From NCBI GenBank assembly GCA_019114845.1, contig DXEU01000182.1, positions 1 through 33,869 on the forward strand: a stretch of 33,869 nt of DNA, read 5' to 3'. The notes below the pieces were generated by a model. That model did not search any database. It was not told the DNA's origin and saw nothing but the letters and a program-made list of their open reading frames with translations. Of this stretch, positions 1 through 8,255 are shown piece by piece. The number at the start of each line of letters is the position of its first letter. Positions within the stretch are counted from its first letter, which is position 1. This DNA is from Candidatus Lachnoclostridium stercoripullorum. Its GTDB lineage: Bacteria > Bacillota > Clostridia > Lachnospirales > Lachnospiraceae. A program made the translations under genes and the position numbers.

Positions 1-1
1 G

Positions 2-484
2 TGGAAAGACGACAGCTACACCCTCTTTGTCCAGGCCCTGCACCATGTCTGCGAGTACCTGGCCAAGTGCATCGCCGGAGACGGCGAGGGTGCCACACGC
101 CTGGTGACCTGCCGGGTGTGGCAGGCCCGCAGCGAGGAGAGCGCCGAGCGCCTGGCCAAGGCGGTGGTGGGTTCCCCCCTGGTGAAGGCGGCCATGTTCG
201 GCGCCGATGCCAACTGGGGAAGGATCCTCTGCGCCATGGGATATTCCGGGGCAGAATTTGACCCGGAAGGCACGGATGTGACCTTTCTCTCCGAGGCGGG
301 GGAGATTGCGGTCTGCAGGGACGGCAGGGCGGTGGATTTCGACGAGGACGCGGCCAAGGAGATTTTGTCCGCGCCGGAGGTGACCATTCAGGTTCTCCTC
401 AGAGAGGGGGATGCATCTGTCACCGCCTGGGGCTGCGACTTGACCTACGAGTACGTGCGCATCAACGGTGACTACCGGACGTGA
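2..484 (+). CDS. argJ: Arginine biosynthesis bifunctional protein ArgJ, 3' end (partial)
   Basis: This is the last 160 residues of ArgJ, whose 5' end lies before the window. ArgJ moves the acetyl group of N-acetylornithine to glutamate, and in bifunctional forms also acetylates glutamate from acetyl-CoA, in cytoplasmic arginine synthesis. The frame is open from base 2. It contains the family stretch AGDGEGATRLVTCRV, then SPLVKAAMFGADANWGRI, and ends near DLTYEYVRINGDYRT, which are typical of the ArgJ beta chain. The autocleavage Thr is upstream and not visible. argB follows after about 65 bases on the same strand, so this is the 5' part of an argJ-argB-argD-argF operon. Identification is secure; whether it is mono- or bifunctional cannot be decided here. 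Confidence 0.95.
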   Translation, partial: WKDDSYTLFVQALHHVCEYLAKCIAGDGEGATRLVTCRVWQARSEESAERLAKAVVGSPLVKAAMFGADANWGRILCAMGYSGAEFDPEGTDVTFLSEAGEIAVCRDGRAVDFDEDAAKEILSAPEVTIQVLLREGDASVTAWGCDLTYEYVRINGDYRT

Positions 485-550
485 GCCGGAGAGAGGCGGA
501 GCGTGCGGGAGCCGAGGGTGTGAGGAGATAGATTGAAAAGGGGGAGATCG

Positions 551-1432
551 ATGATGAGAGATACAGCCGTCCTCCATTCGGAGGACAGGGCGGCGGTGCT
601 GGTGGAGGCCCTGCCCTATATTCAGGATTATTACGGCCAGACGGTGGTGATCAAATACGGCGGAAACGCCATGGTGAACGAGGAATTGAAGGAGGCGGTG
701 ATCAGGGACATTGTGCTGCTGTCCCTGATCGGCGTCCGGGTGGCGGTGGTCCACGGCGGGGGCCCGGAGATTTCCGGGATGCTCAAAAAGATAGGAAAGG
801 AATCCCGCTTCATCAAAGGGCTGCGCTACACGGACCGGGAGACCATGGACATTGTGCAGATGGTGCTCTGCGGAAAGATCAACAAGGATCTGGTGACCCT
901 CCTGTCCGCGGCCGGCGGCCGGGGCATGGGCGTGGGCGGCATGGACGGAGGCCTCTTCACCGCCAAAAAGCTGGAGGATGAGGACGGGACAGACTACGGC
1001 TACGTGGGGGAGATCACGGAGGTGAACCCGGCTCCGGTGACGGACCTCATGGACGCCGGCTACATTCCGGTGGTCTCCACGGTGGCCAGGGGGGAGGACC
1101 AGGACACCTGCTACAACATCAACGCCGACACGGCAGCCGCCAAGCTGGCCATCGCCCTGAAGGCGAAGAAGCTCATTCTGCTCACCGACGTGAGGGGCCT
1201 GCTGCGGGACCCGAAGGACGAGAACAGCCTGATCCGCAGCCTGAAGGTGTCGGAGGTGCCGGCCTTAATCCGGGCGGGAGCCGTCTCCGGCGGGATGATT
1301 CCCAAGGTCGGCTGCTGCGTGGAGGCCGTCCGCGGCGGCGTGGAGCGTGCCAACATCCAGGACGGCAGGGTCAAGCACTCGGTGCTGATGGAGCTTCTGT
1401 CCGACGACGGAGTGGGAACCATGATTCATTGA
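551..1432 (+). CDS. argB: Acetylglutamate kinase
   Basis: ArgB phosphorylates N-acetylglutamate with ATP, the second step of arginine synthesis and usually the arginine-feedback step. The protein has about 293 residues, close to the family length of 290-300. It shows the amino-acid kinase signatures VIKYGGNAM near the N terminus (phosphate-binding Lys and Gly loop), VVHGGGPEIS (substrate loop) and ILLTDVRGLL. The start is uncertain. ATG 551 or 554 follows a GGGGAG ribosome-binding site, and an in-frame TTG at 533 with AGGAG upstream is also possible (299 residues). argD begins 19 bases after the stop, consistent with one operon. Confidence 0.95.
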   Translation: MMRDTAVLHSEDRAAVLVEALPYIQDYYGQTVVIKYGGNAMVNEELKEAVIRDIVLLSLIGVRVAVVHGGGPEISGMLKKIGKESRFIKGLRYTDRETMDIVQMVLCGKINKDLVTLLSAAGGRGMGVGGMDGGLFTAKKLEDEDGTDYGYVGEITEVNPAPVTDLMDAGYIPVVSTVARGEDQDTCYNINADTAAAKLAIALKAKKLILLTDVRGLLRDPKDENSLIRSLKVSEVPALIRAGAVSGGMIPKVGCCVEAVRGGVERANIQDGRVKHSVLMELLSDDGVGTMIH

Positions 1433-1451
1433 AAGGGAGGAGAGCGCGATC

Positions 1452-2645
1452 ATGACTTATCAGGAGATCAAGCAGGAGGAATCCTGCTATGTGATGAATA
1501 CATACGGCCGCTACCCCGTCGCCCTGGAGAAGGGGAAGGGAGCGCGGCTCTGGGACGTGGAGGGAAAGGAATACATTGACATGGCCTCCGGCATCGGTGT
1601 AAACTGTCTGGGATACGGCGACTGGGATCTGGTGAAGGCCGTCTCCGAGCAGGCGTCAAAGCTGATGCACGTCTCCAACCTGTACACCACCATTCCCATG
1701 GTGAAGACGGCGAAGACCCTGGTGATCTTCTCCGGCCTGGAGAACGGGAAGGTGTTCTTTGCCAACTCCGGGGCGGAGGCCAACGAGGGGGCCATCAAGC
1801 TGGCGAGAAAATACAGCTTCGACCGCTACGGGGAGGGGAGAAGCAAGATTATCACCCTGAAAAATTCCTTCCACGGCCGCACGGTGACCACCTTGAAGGC
1901 CACGGGGCAGGACAAATTTCACCAGTATTTCTTCCCCTTCACGGAGGGCTTCGACTACGCGGAGCCGGGAGATCTGGAGGATTTGAAGAATAAGGCGGAC
2001 GGCACCGCCTGTGCGGTGATGATGGAGCTGGTGCAGGGGGAGGGCGGAGTGCTGCCCCTTAATATGGAGTATGTGCAGGCGGTGGAGCGCTTCTGCAGGG
2101 AGAGGGATCTGCTCCTCATCGTGGACGAGGTGCAGACCGGCATCGGAAGGACGGGATCCCTGTTCTGCTTCCAGCAGTACAAGATCCGCCCCGACGTGGT
2201 GACCCTGGCCAAGGGGCTGGGGGGCGGCCTGCCCATCGGCGCGGTGCTGGCGGCGGGAAGCTGCAGCCAGGTGCTGGGGCCGGGAACCCACGCATCCACC
2301 TTCGGCGGTTCCCCCACCGTCTGCGCCGCCGCCAACGCGGTGCTGGCCAAGGTCAACGATCCCATCTTCCTGGAGAAGGTGCGCAGCAAGGGGGATTACA
2401 TCCGCCGCAACATCCTGGATCTGCACGCCCCGGCTGTGAAGGCCGTCCGGGGCATGGGCCTGATGATCGGCATCCAGGTAGAGGAGGGAAAACAGGGCGA
2501 GTACGTGAACGCCCTGATGGAGAAGGGGGTTTTGGCCCTCATGGCGGGCAAGGACACCGTCCGCCTGCTGCCGCCCCTGACCATCACCATCGAGGAGATC
2601 GACCAGGCGCTGGCGGCCATGAGCCAGGTGTTCGGCGCGGAGTAG
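1452..2645 (+). CDS. argD: Acetylornithine aminotransferase
   Basis: ArgD is a class-III PLP aminotransferase that converts N-acetylglutamate semialdehyde to N-acetylornithine with glutamate as amino donor. The protein has 397 residues, a normal length. Visible motifs are NSGAEANEGAIKLAR (PLP phosphate binding), SFHGRT, IVDEVQTGIGRTG (Asp that holds the pyridine ring) and TLAKGLGGGLPIGAV, with the Schiff-base lysine at about residue 254. The ATG is preceded by GGGAGGAGAG. It lies between argB and argF in the same direction, which favours ArgD over other class-III aminotransferases such as ornithine or GABA aminotransferase. Confidence 0.95.
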   Translation: MTYQEIKQEESCYVMNTYGRYPVALEKGKGARLWDVEGKEYIDMASGIGVNCLGYGDWDLVKAVSEQASKLMHVSNLYTTIPMVKTAKTLVIFSGLENGKVFFANSGAEANEGAIKLARKYSFDRYGEGRSKIITLKNSFHGRTVTTLKATGQDKFHQYFFPFTEGFDYAEPGDLEDLKNKADGTACAVMMELVQGEGGVLPLNMEYVQAVERFCRERDLLLIVDEVQTGIGRTGSLFCFQQYKIRPDVVTLAKGLGGGLPIGAVLAAGSCSQVLGPGTHASTFGGSPTVCAAANAVLAKVNDPIFLEKVRSKGDYIRRNILDLHAPAVKAVRGMGLMIGIQVEEGKQGEYVNALMEKGVLALMAGKDTVRLLPPLTITIEEIDQALAAMSQVFGAE

Positions 2646-2703
2646 GGCGCAGAAATAGAAGCGGAAAAGAAGCGGAGCGGTATAGAACGAGGAGGAAAAC
2701 ATC

Positions 2704-3615
2704 ATGAAGCATCTGTTGAAAATGGCGGACCTGTCGAAGGAGGAGATCGAGTCCATCCTGGATCTGGCGGATCAGCTGAAATACGAGAAGAAGAACCATA
2801 TTCCCCATCCCCTGCTGGCGGGAAAGACCCTGGGAATGATTTTCCAGAAATCCTCCACCAGGACGAGGGTGTCCTTCGAGGTGGGCATGTATCAGCTGGG
2901 GGGCCACGCCCTGTTCCTGTCCTCCAACGACCTGCAGATCGGCAGGGGAGAGCCGGTGCAGGACACAGCCCGGGTGCTGTCCAGGTACCTGGACGGGATC
3001 ATGATCCGCACCTTTGCCCAGAAGGAGGTGGAGGATCTGGCGGCCTACGGCTCCATCCCGGTGATCAACGGCCTGACGGACTACGCCCACCCCTGCCAAG
3101 TGCTGGCGGACCTGCTCACCATCCGGGAGAAGTACGCCGCCCTTGAGGGGCTGAAGCTCTGCTACATCGGGGATGGAAACAACATGGCCAACTCCCTGAT
3201 TGTGGGCTGCCTCACCATGGGGATGAAGGTGGCGGTGGCCACGCCTAAGGATTACCAGCCGGATCCGGCGGTGCTGGAGGAGGCGAAGGGCAACCCTAAT
3301 TTCCTGCTGACGGACAGCCCCATGGAGGCGGTGAAGGATGCGGATGTGGTGTACACGGACACCTGGGCGTCTATGGGCCAGGAGAAGGAGAAGGAGGAGA
3401 GGATGAAGGCTTTCGCCGGCTTCCAGGTCAATGAGGAGCTCTTAAAGGCTGCCAAGCCCGGCGCCATAGTGCAGCACTGCCTGCCGGCCTACCGGGGGCA
3501 GGAGATCACGGAGGAGGTCTTTGAAGCCCACGCGGATGAGCTGTTTGACGAGGCAGAAAACCGCCTCCACGTGCAGAAGGCGGTTCTGGTAAAGCTTTTG
3601 GGGGATCAGCAGTGA
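2704..3615 (+). CDS. argF: Ornithine carbamoyltransferase
   Basis: This enzyme joins ornithine and carbamoyl phosphate to give citrulline. The protein has 303 residues, the usual length. It carries the carbamoyl-phosphate loop SSTRTR near residue 50, then HPCQVLADLLT, the nucleotide-fold GDGNNMANSL, DTWASMGQE (SMG loop binding ornithine) and HCLPAYRG with the catalytic Cys. The DTWxSMG loop and HCLP motif identify an OTCase rather than aspartate carbamoyltransferase. The ATG has GAGGAGG just upstream. It is the last gene of the visible arginine operon and is followed by a strong terminator at 3655-3700. argC and the carbamoyl phosphate synthase genes are not in the visible part. Confidence 0.96.
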   Translation: MKHLLKMADLSKEEIESILDLADQLKYEKKNHIPHPLLAGKTLGMIFQKSSTRTRVSFEVGMYQLGGHALFLSSNDLQIGRGEPVQDTARVLSRYLDGIMIRTFAQKEVEDLAAYGSIPVINGLTDYAHPCQVLADLLTIREKYAALEGLKLCYIGDGNNMANSLIVGCLTMGMKVAVATPKDYQPDPAVLEEAKGNPNFLLTDSPMEAVKDADVVYTDTWASMGQEKEKEERMKAFAGFQVNEELLKAAKPGAIVQHCLPAYRGQEITEEVFEAHADELFDEAENRLHVQKAVLVKLLGDQQ

Positions 3616-3654
3616 CAGATTTTCCAAATGGCGTATTTTTCCAATAGAAGAGGA

Positions 3655-3700
3655 GGGCATCCCGCAAGCTGAGCTGGCTTTCGGGATGCCCCCCCTTTTT
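3655..3700 (+). terminator. Intrinsic terminator of the arginine operon
   Basis: A perfect 10-bp stem (GGGCATCCCG, 3655-3664, with CGGGATGCCC, 3682-3691) has an additional inner AAGC/GCTT pairing. It is followed by CCCC and five T residues. It ends about 40 bases after the argF stop. Confidence 0.9.
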
Positions 3701-3708
3701 ATCTCTCT

Positions 3709-5040
3709 TTATTCCTCTGCGGCGGGGGCCGGTTTGATCTTCACTGTGGCCTCCTCCACCTGATGATCCTCCACCAGGCTGATGTGGATGGACATTTTCG
3801 GATGTTCCAGGAGGATGTCCTGGGGGCCGTCCTCGGGGACGTTGCCCAGGAGATTGAAGGCCAGGCCGGTGAAGGTGTCGCAGTCCTCCTCCAGGGTCAC
3901 GCCGGTGGCGTCCTCCAGATCCCGGAGGGACACATTTCCGTGGATGGAGTAGCTGTCCTCCCCCAGGGATTCGATGTAGGGATCCGTCTCCCCGGGAGTC
4001 TCCCCGGAGGACATGAGGCTGCCAACCAGCTCCTCCACCAGATCGTGGAGGGTGATGATGCCGGCGATGCCGCCGTATTCGTCCAGCACGATGGCCATGG
4101 AATTGTGGGTCGCCCGCATGTTGCGGAACAGGACATCTGCCTTCAGGGTCTCCGGCACAAAGTAGGCCGGGTGGATGGCGTGGGTGATCACGTTGGTGCG
4201 GCTCTTATCCTTCAGCCGGAAATAATCCTTGGCGTTGAACACGCCCACAATGTGGTCGGCGGAACCCTCGCACACGGGGTACAGGGTGTGGCGGCTGCTG
4301 TGGATGGTGGCGTCCCACTCGTCCATGGAGTCCTCCATCCAGAGGAACAGCACGTCGGTGCGGTGGGTGCCGATCTCGCCGGCGGTGAGGTCGTCGAACT
4401 CGAAGACGTTCTGTATAAACTCCTGCTCCTCCCGGTCGATGGCCCCGTTCTCGCTGCCCGCGTCCACCATCAGCCGGATCTCCTCCTCGCTCACCTGGTC
4501 GTCCGCCTCGTTGGGGTCGATGCCGATGAGCCGGAGCACCGTGTTGGTGGAGAAGGAGAGAAACCACACGATAGGGGCAAACAGAGTGGAGATGAAGCTG
4601 ACCAGGCCGGAGATCCCCAGGGCCAACTCCTCCGACTTCTTCATGGCGATCCGCTTGGGAACCAGCTCTCCGAAAATCAGGGTGAAGTAGGAGAGGATGA
4701 AGGTGATCAGGACCACCGCGATGGTGTTTAGGGTGCTGGCGGGGATGGGAACTCCCATTCCCAGCAGCCAGTCCACGATGCTGTCGGAAAAGTTGTCGGC
4801 GGCGAAGGCACTGCCCAGGAAACCGGACAGGGTGATGGCCACCTGGATGGTGGCCAGGAATTTCGCCGGGCGGCTGGTGAGCTTGCTCAGGCGCTTGGCC
4901 TTCTTATTGCCCTGGGAGGCCATTTTTGCCAGCTTTGCCTCGTTGATGGAGAGAACCGCGATCTCCGCGCTGGCAAACACCGCGTTTAAGGCGATGAGAA
5001 CAACCTGGATCAGTAATAGAAAACCTATGGAATCTTTCAA
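3709..5040 (-). CDS. CNNM/DUF21-CBS-CorC_HlyC membrane protein (hemolysin family)
   Basis: A 443-residue integral membrane protein of the HlyC/CorC (CNNM) family. Members are linked to magnesium or cobalt export and to divalent-cation homeostasis; the old name hemolysin is not a demonstrated function here. The N-terminal ~190 residues form a DUF21 region with hydrophobic segments, including ASAEIAVLSINEAKL and TLIFGELVPKRIAMK. A CBS pair follows (about 205-335, ending in IVLDEYGGIAGIITLHDLVEELVG). The C terminus is a CorC_HlyC transporter-associated domain. The start is TTG with AAGAGG upstream. It converges on argF. A paralogue of the same architecture lies at 25938-27200, so the window holds two. 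No substrate can be assigned from sequence. Confidence 0.9.
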   Translation of the reverse strand: MKDSIGFLLLIQVVLIALNAVFASAEIAVLSINEAKLAKMASQGNKKAKRLSKLTSRPAKFLATIQVAITLSGFLGSAFAADNFSDSIVDWLLGMGVPIPASTLNTIAVVLITFILSYFTLIFGELVPKRIAMKKSEELALGISGLVSFISTLFAPIVWFLSFSTNTVLRLIGIDPNEADDQVSEEEIRLMVDAGSENGAIDREEQEFIQNVFEFDDLTAGEIGTHRTDVLFLWMEDSMDEWDATIHSSRHTLYPVCEGSADHIVGVFNAKDYFRLKDKSRTNVITHAIHPAYFVPETLKADVLFRNMRATHNSMAIVLDEYGGIAGIITLHDLVEELVGSLMSSGETPGETDPYIESLGEDSYSIHGNVSLRDLEDATGVTLEEDCDTFTGLAFNLLGNVPEDGPQDILLEHPKMSIHISLVEDHQVEEATVKIKPAPAAEE

Positions 5041-5356
5041 TGCTATTCAACCTCTTTCTTTATATAGTATAGTATGTCTGTTTTTTAAAATTTGAAAAAT
5101 GAAGCAGGGTTTCCTGGCAAACAAAAAAGCATAAAACACGACCCGCGGCCAGGGGCACACAGGCTGTATCTTATGCTATGTATCATAAAAACAAAAACAA
5201 ATGGTATGATTGTCTCCGTCAGGGTCTGCGTCGCTGTCTACGGCGTCCATGTTCTGTGCCGGGCCTCCTTTTATGTGTAATATGAGGGTAATTATAGGCA
5301 GAAACAGGTGCTTTGTCAACTGGAAAAAATCCTTTGTATATTTTTGATAAAAAATA
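5041..5356. other. Intergenic region between divergent genes
   Basis: AT-rich near both ends and otherwise without a convincing gene. A TATACT box on the minus strand (5066-5071) with a weak TTCAAA-like -35 (about 5091-5096) could serve the CorC-type gene. The only + strand open frame (5092-5280) has no ribosome-binding site and unusual composition. I see no terminator or RNA signature. Confidence 0.4.
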
Positions 5357-5413
5357 TTGACAATCGCTCAAAAAACTGTATAATTAAGTTATCACATAGT
5401 TAAGCAACTTAAT
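5357..5413 (+). promoter_or_regulatory. Sigma-A promoter with overlapping inverted repeat, upstream of the malY/patB-type gene
   Basis: TTGACA (5357-5362) and TATAAT (5379-5384) are both perfect, with a 16-base spacer. A perfect 8-bp inverted repeat, ATTAAGTT (5383-5390) and AACTTAAT (5406-5413), begins inside the -10 box and covers the expected start site. This is the position of a repressor operator. The binding protein is unknown. Confidence 0.75.
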
Positions 5414-5462
5414 GAACAGGAGCTTAGAAGGAAAAATTTAAGAGGAAAGAGAGGATACAAGC

Positions 5463-6674
5463 ATGAAGTACGATTTCACCAGTATTATGAATCGGAGCGG
5501 AAAAGACGCCATCGCTGTGGACGGCCTGGGAAAGAACCCCGGTTTCGCCCCCGACGCGCCCAAGGAGGGATTTGACATCATCCCCATGTGGGTGGCGGAC
5601 ATGAACTTCCCCACTGTTCCCACCATCCCCGAGGCCATCATCGAGAGAGCCAAGCACCCGGCGTTCGGCTACTTCAGCGCCACCGACGAGTACTATGACT
5701 CCATCATCAAGTGGCATGAGACCAGAAACGGCGTCACCGGCCTGACCAAGGAGTGCATCGGCTACGAGAACGGTGTTCTGGGCGGCGTGATCAGCGCTCT
5801 GAACGTGTTCTGCTCCAAGGGCGACAAGGTCCTGGTGCACACCCCCACCTACATCGGCTTTACCATGTGCATGACCAACAATGGCTACGACATGGTGCTG
5901 AGCCCCTTAAAGAAGGACGAGAACAACGTATGGCGCATGGACTTCGAGGACATGGAGGAGAAGTTAAAGACCCAGAATATCCACGCCGCCGTGTTCTGCT
6001 CCCCCCACAACCCCTGCGGCCGCGTCTGGGAGAGATGGGAGATTGAGAAGGCCATGGAGCTCTTTAAGAAGTACGACGTGTTCGTAGTCTCCGACGAGAT
6101 CTGGTCCGACATCATCTTAAACGGCCACAAGCACATCCCCACCCAGTCCGTCAGCGAGGATGCCCGTATGCGCACTGCCGCTGTGTACGCACCCAGCAAG
6201 ACCTTCAACCTGGCCGGTCTGGTGGGAAGCTACCACATCATCTACAACAAGTGGATGCGCGACCGTGTGGTGAAGGAGTCCTCCCTGCCCCACTACAACG
6301 ACATGAACGTGCTCTCCATGCACGCCCTCATCGGCGCCTACAAGCCGGAGGGATATGAGTGGGTGGACGAGCTGCTCCAGGTGCTGAGCGAGAACGTCAA
6401 CTACGCCTGCGACTACATCAAGGAGCACTTCGAGGGCGTGAACGTGTCCAAGCCCGAGGGAACCTACATGCTGTTCCTGGACTGTACCGAGTGGTGCGAG
6501 AAGCACGGCAAGACCATCGAGGAGGTGGAGAAGGCTGGCTGGGATGTGGGCGTGGCATGGCAGGACGGCCGCATGTTCCACGGACCGTGCTCCATCCGCA
6601 TGAACCTGGCGCTCCCGCTGTCCCGGGTGAAGGAGGCCTTTGAGCGCCTGAGCAAATACGTGTTCTGCGATTAA
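5463..6674 (+). CDS. MalY/PatB family PLP-dependent C-S lyase / aminotransferase
   Basis: A 403-residue fold-type I PLP enzyme of the MalY/PatB family, whose members act as cystathionine beta-lyases (cystathionine to homocysteine, pyruvate and ammonia) or related C-S lyases. Visible are the family motif PMWVADMNFPT near residue 40, CSPHNPCGRVW, VSDEIWSDII (PLP-ring Asp) and APSKTFNLAGL with the Schiff-base Lys at residue 246. The Arg of SIRMNLALP near the C terminus fits the carboxylate-binding residue. The gene stands alone, with its own promoter at 5357 and a terminator at 6694. No mal or met genes adjoin it, so its substrate is inferred from family only. The ATG has an AGAGAGG site upstream. 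Confidence 0.88.
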   Translation: MKYDFTSIMNRSGKDAIAVDGLGKNPGFAPDAPKEGFDIIPMWVADMNFPTVPTIPEAIIERAKHPAFGYFSATDEYYDSIIKWHETRNGVTGLTKECIGYENGVLGGVISALNVFCSKGDKVLVHTPTYIGFTMCMTNNGYDMVLSPLKKDENNVWRMDFEDMEEKLKTQNIHAAVFCSPHNPCGRVWERWEIEKAMELFKKYDVFVVSDEIWSDIILNGHKHIPTQSVSEDARMRTAAVYAPSKTFNLAGLVGSYHIIYNKWMRDRVVKESSLPHYNDMNVLSMHALIGAYKPEGYEWVDELLQVLSENVNYACDYIKEHFEGVNVSKPEGTYMLFLDCTEWCEKHGKTIEEVEKAGWDVGVAWQDGRMFHGPCSIRMNLALPLSRVKEAFERLSKYVFCD

Positions 6675-6693
6675 TTTTAGAGAATTTCAGGGC

Positions 6694-6730
6694 GGCGGCC
6701 CGGACCTTTGCTGGTCCGGGCCGCCTTTTT
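6694..6730 (+). terminator. Intrinsic terminator after the MalY/PatB-type gene
   Basis: A perfect 13-bp GC-rich stem (6694-6706 with 6713-6725) with a six-base loop, followed by TTTTT. Confidence 0.93.
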
Positions 6731-6756
6731 CGTCGATTTTTCCCGGAATTATTTTG

Positions 6757-6784
6757 TTGCATATCTGAGGTTTTCTATTATAAT
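6757..6784 (+). promoter_or_regulatory. Promoter of the folC operon
   Basis: TTGCAT (6757-6762), a 16-base spacer and TATAAT (6779-6784). The predicted transcript start near 6791 leaves too little leader for the ATG at 6800, so it supports the start at 6821. Confidence 0.7.
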
Positions 6785-6820
6785 AGATGGGGTAGAAAGA
6801 TGCCAAAGAGGAGAGTGAAC

Positions 6821-8122
6821 ATGGAAGACGCGAGAGAATACCTGCTTCGGATCCCGTCCTTTGCCAGGGAGAAGCACAGCCTTTCCCAGGCGGAGGCCTT
6901 CTTGAGGGAGCTCGACTGCCCCCTTCCGGGGGTGGTGATTCATGTGGCGGGGACGAACGGGAAGGGTTCCGTCTGCGCCTTCCTCTCATCCATTCTCCGG
7001 GCATCCGGATTACATGTGGGAACATTTACCTCTCCCCATCTGACGGATATCCGGGAACGGATCTGCCTGGACGGGGAGATGATAGAGGAAGAGGCGTTTC
7101 AGAGGTGCTTTATGCAGGTGCAGGCGGCCGTTGAGAAGATGGAGAGGGGAGGATTTCCCCACCCCACCTTTTTCGAGTACCTGTTCTATATGGCGGCGGC
7201 TTTCTTCCGGGAGAGCCGGCCGGACGCGGTGATCCTGGAGGCCGGCATGGGCGGGCTGCGGGATGTGACCAATGTCTGCCGCCCGGCGCTGACGGTGCTC
7301 ACCTCCGTCAGCCTGGATCACATGGCTTATCTGGGGGACACGGTGGAGAAGATTGCGGCGGAGAAGGCCGGGATCCTCAAGCCGGGCGCGCCCCTGGTGT
7401 TTGACGGAAATGATCCGGCTGCGGCGCGGGTGATCCGGGAGGGGGCTGAGCAGGCGAAAGTCCCGTATTTCGACGTGCGGGAGGAGCCGCTGGACGTGAG
7501 CTGGGACGGGGAGTACCCCGTGGTCACCCTGCCCTTTGCAGACGGCAGGGTGAGCGCCCGCCTGCCATTTCCTGCCCTGTACCAGGTCTGGAACAGCGCC
7601 CTGGCGGTGAGGGCGGCGGAACTCCTCTGGGAGGATGGCCGCCTCGGGGGCATCACCCCGGCGGCGGTGGCGCAGGGGCTGACCTCGGCCCGCCATGCCG
7701 GCCGCATGGAGCAGGTGCTCCCAGGGGTATACCTGGACGGCGCCCACAACCGGGACGGGGTCCGAGCCTTCGGGGAGGCGGCGGCGAGGATCGGGGAGAA
7801 GGAGGGCCGGCGGGTCCGCCTGCTCTTTTCAGCGGTGTCCGACAAGGAGTACCGCCGGATGGCGGCGGAGCTGGCGGAGGACCTTTACCCGGCGGAGATC
7901 ATCGTCGCCAGGATGGAGAGCGGTCGGGGGCTGTCCACAGGAGAGCTGGAGGAGGCCTTCGGCCAGGCGGGCTGCCCGGTTCGGGGCTTTGACTCGGCGG
8001 AGGAGGCCCTGGCCTATGCCCTGGCCTCAAAGGGGGAGGATCTGCTGTTTTGCACTGGCTCCCTCTATTTCATCGGGGAGCTGAAGGAATGCCTCAAGGA
8101 GGAAGAACATGATCAATTTTGA
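6821..8122 (+). CDS. folC: Bifunctional folylpolyglutamate synthase / dihydrofolate synthase
   Basis: FolC adds glutamate to dihydropteroate and extends the glutamate tail of folates using ATP. The protein has 433 residues, normal for the Mur-ligase-like family. It shows the P-loop HVAGTNGKGSVCAF near residue 45, TSPHLTDIRERI (omega loop), FFEYLFYMAAAFF, EAGMGGLRDVTNV, SLDHMAYLGDTVEKIAAEKAGI and DGAHNRDGVRAF of the C-terminal domain. ATG 6821 is chosen because AGAGGAGAG lies 5-8 bases upstream; ATG 6800 is too close to the predicted transcript start. The 3' end overlaps the next small gene by 14 bases, so the two are translationally coupled. It carries no sign of being MurC-F, since the dihydrofolate-synthase signatures are all present. 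Confidence 0.94.
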   Translation: MEDAREYLLRIPSFAREKHSLSQAEAFLRELDCPLPGVVIHVAGTNGKGSVCAFLSSILRASGLHVGTFTSPHLTDIRERICLDGEMIEEEAFQRCFMQVQAAVEKMERGGFPHPTFFEYLFYMAAAFFRESRPDAVILEAGMGGLRDVTNVCRPALTVLTSVSLDHMAYLGDTVEKIAAEKAGILKPGAPLVFDGNDPAAARVIREGAEQAKVPYFDVREEPLDVSWDGEYPVVTLPFADGRVSARLPFPALYQVWNSALAVRAAELLWEDGRLGGITPAAVAQGLTSARHAGRMEQVLPGVYLDGAHNRDGVRAFGEAAARIGEKEGRRVRLLFSAVSDKEYRRMAAELAEDLYPAEIIVARMESGRGLSTGELEEAFGQAGCPVRGFDSAEEALAYALASKGEDLLFCTGSLYFIGELKECLKEEEHDQF

Positions 8123-8246
8123 CGAGGAAATCAAGCGTTTTAAGCCCAGCCTGGATGTGGAAGAGGTGGAGGACGCCATTGTGAAGAGTGACCTGACGGA
8201 TATGACGGATCTGATGATGGAACTGATCAAAGACCAGCAGAGATAG
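8109..8246 (+). CDS. Small acidic protein of unknown function (45 residues)
   Basis: A short gene beginning ATG 8109, with AAGGAGGAAGAAC just upstream, inside the end of folC (14-base overlap) and ending TAG at 8246. The product begins MINFDEEIKRFKPSLDVEEV and continues as an amphipathic, acidic, apparently helical protein with a DLTDMTDLMMELI segment. It has no signal peptide, membrane segment or Cys. Coding is supported by the strong ribosome-binding site, the coupling to folC, GC-rich third codon positions and the snug fit before the next gene at 8256. I do not recognise its function. Its place between folC and a TPR protein suggests co-expression with both. Confidence 0.75.
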   Translation: MINFDEEIKRFKPSLDVEEVEDAIVKSDLTDMTDLMMELIKDQQR

Positions 8247-8255
8247 GCGGTACCC

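Noticed and set aside
3763-4731. 322-residue + strand frame opposite the CorC-type gene
   Set aside because: An antisense shadow of high GC. The minus-strand product has clear DUF21 and CBS motifs.
5092-5280. 62-residue frame in the intergenic region
   Set aside because: It has no ribosome-binding site, no recognisable motif and codon use unlike the neighbouring genes.
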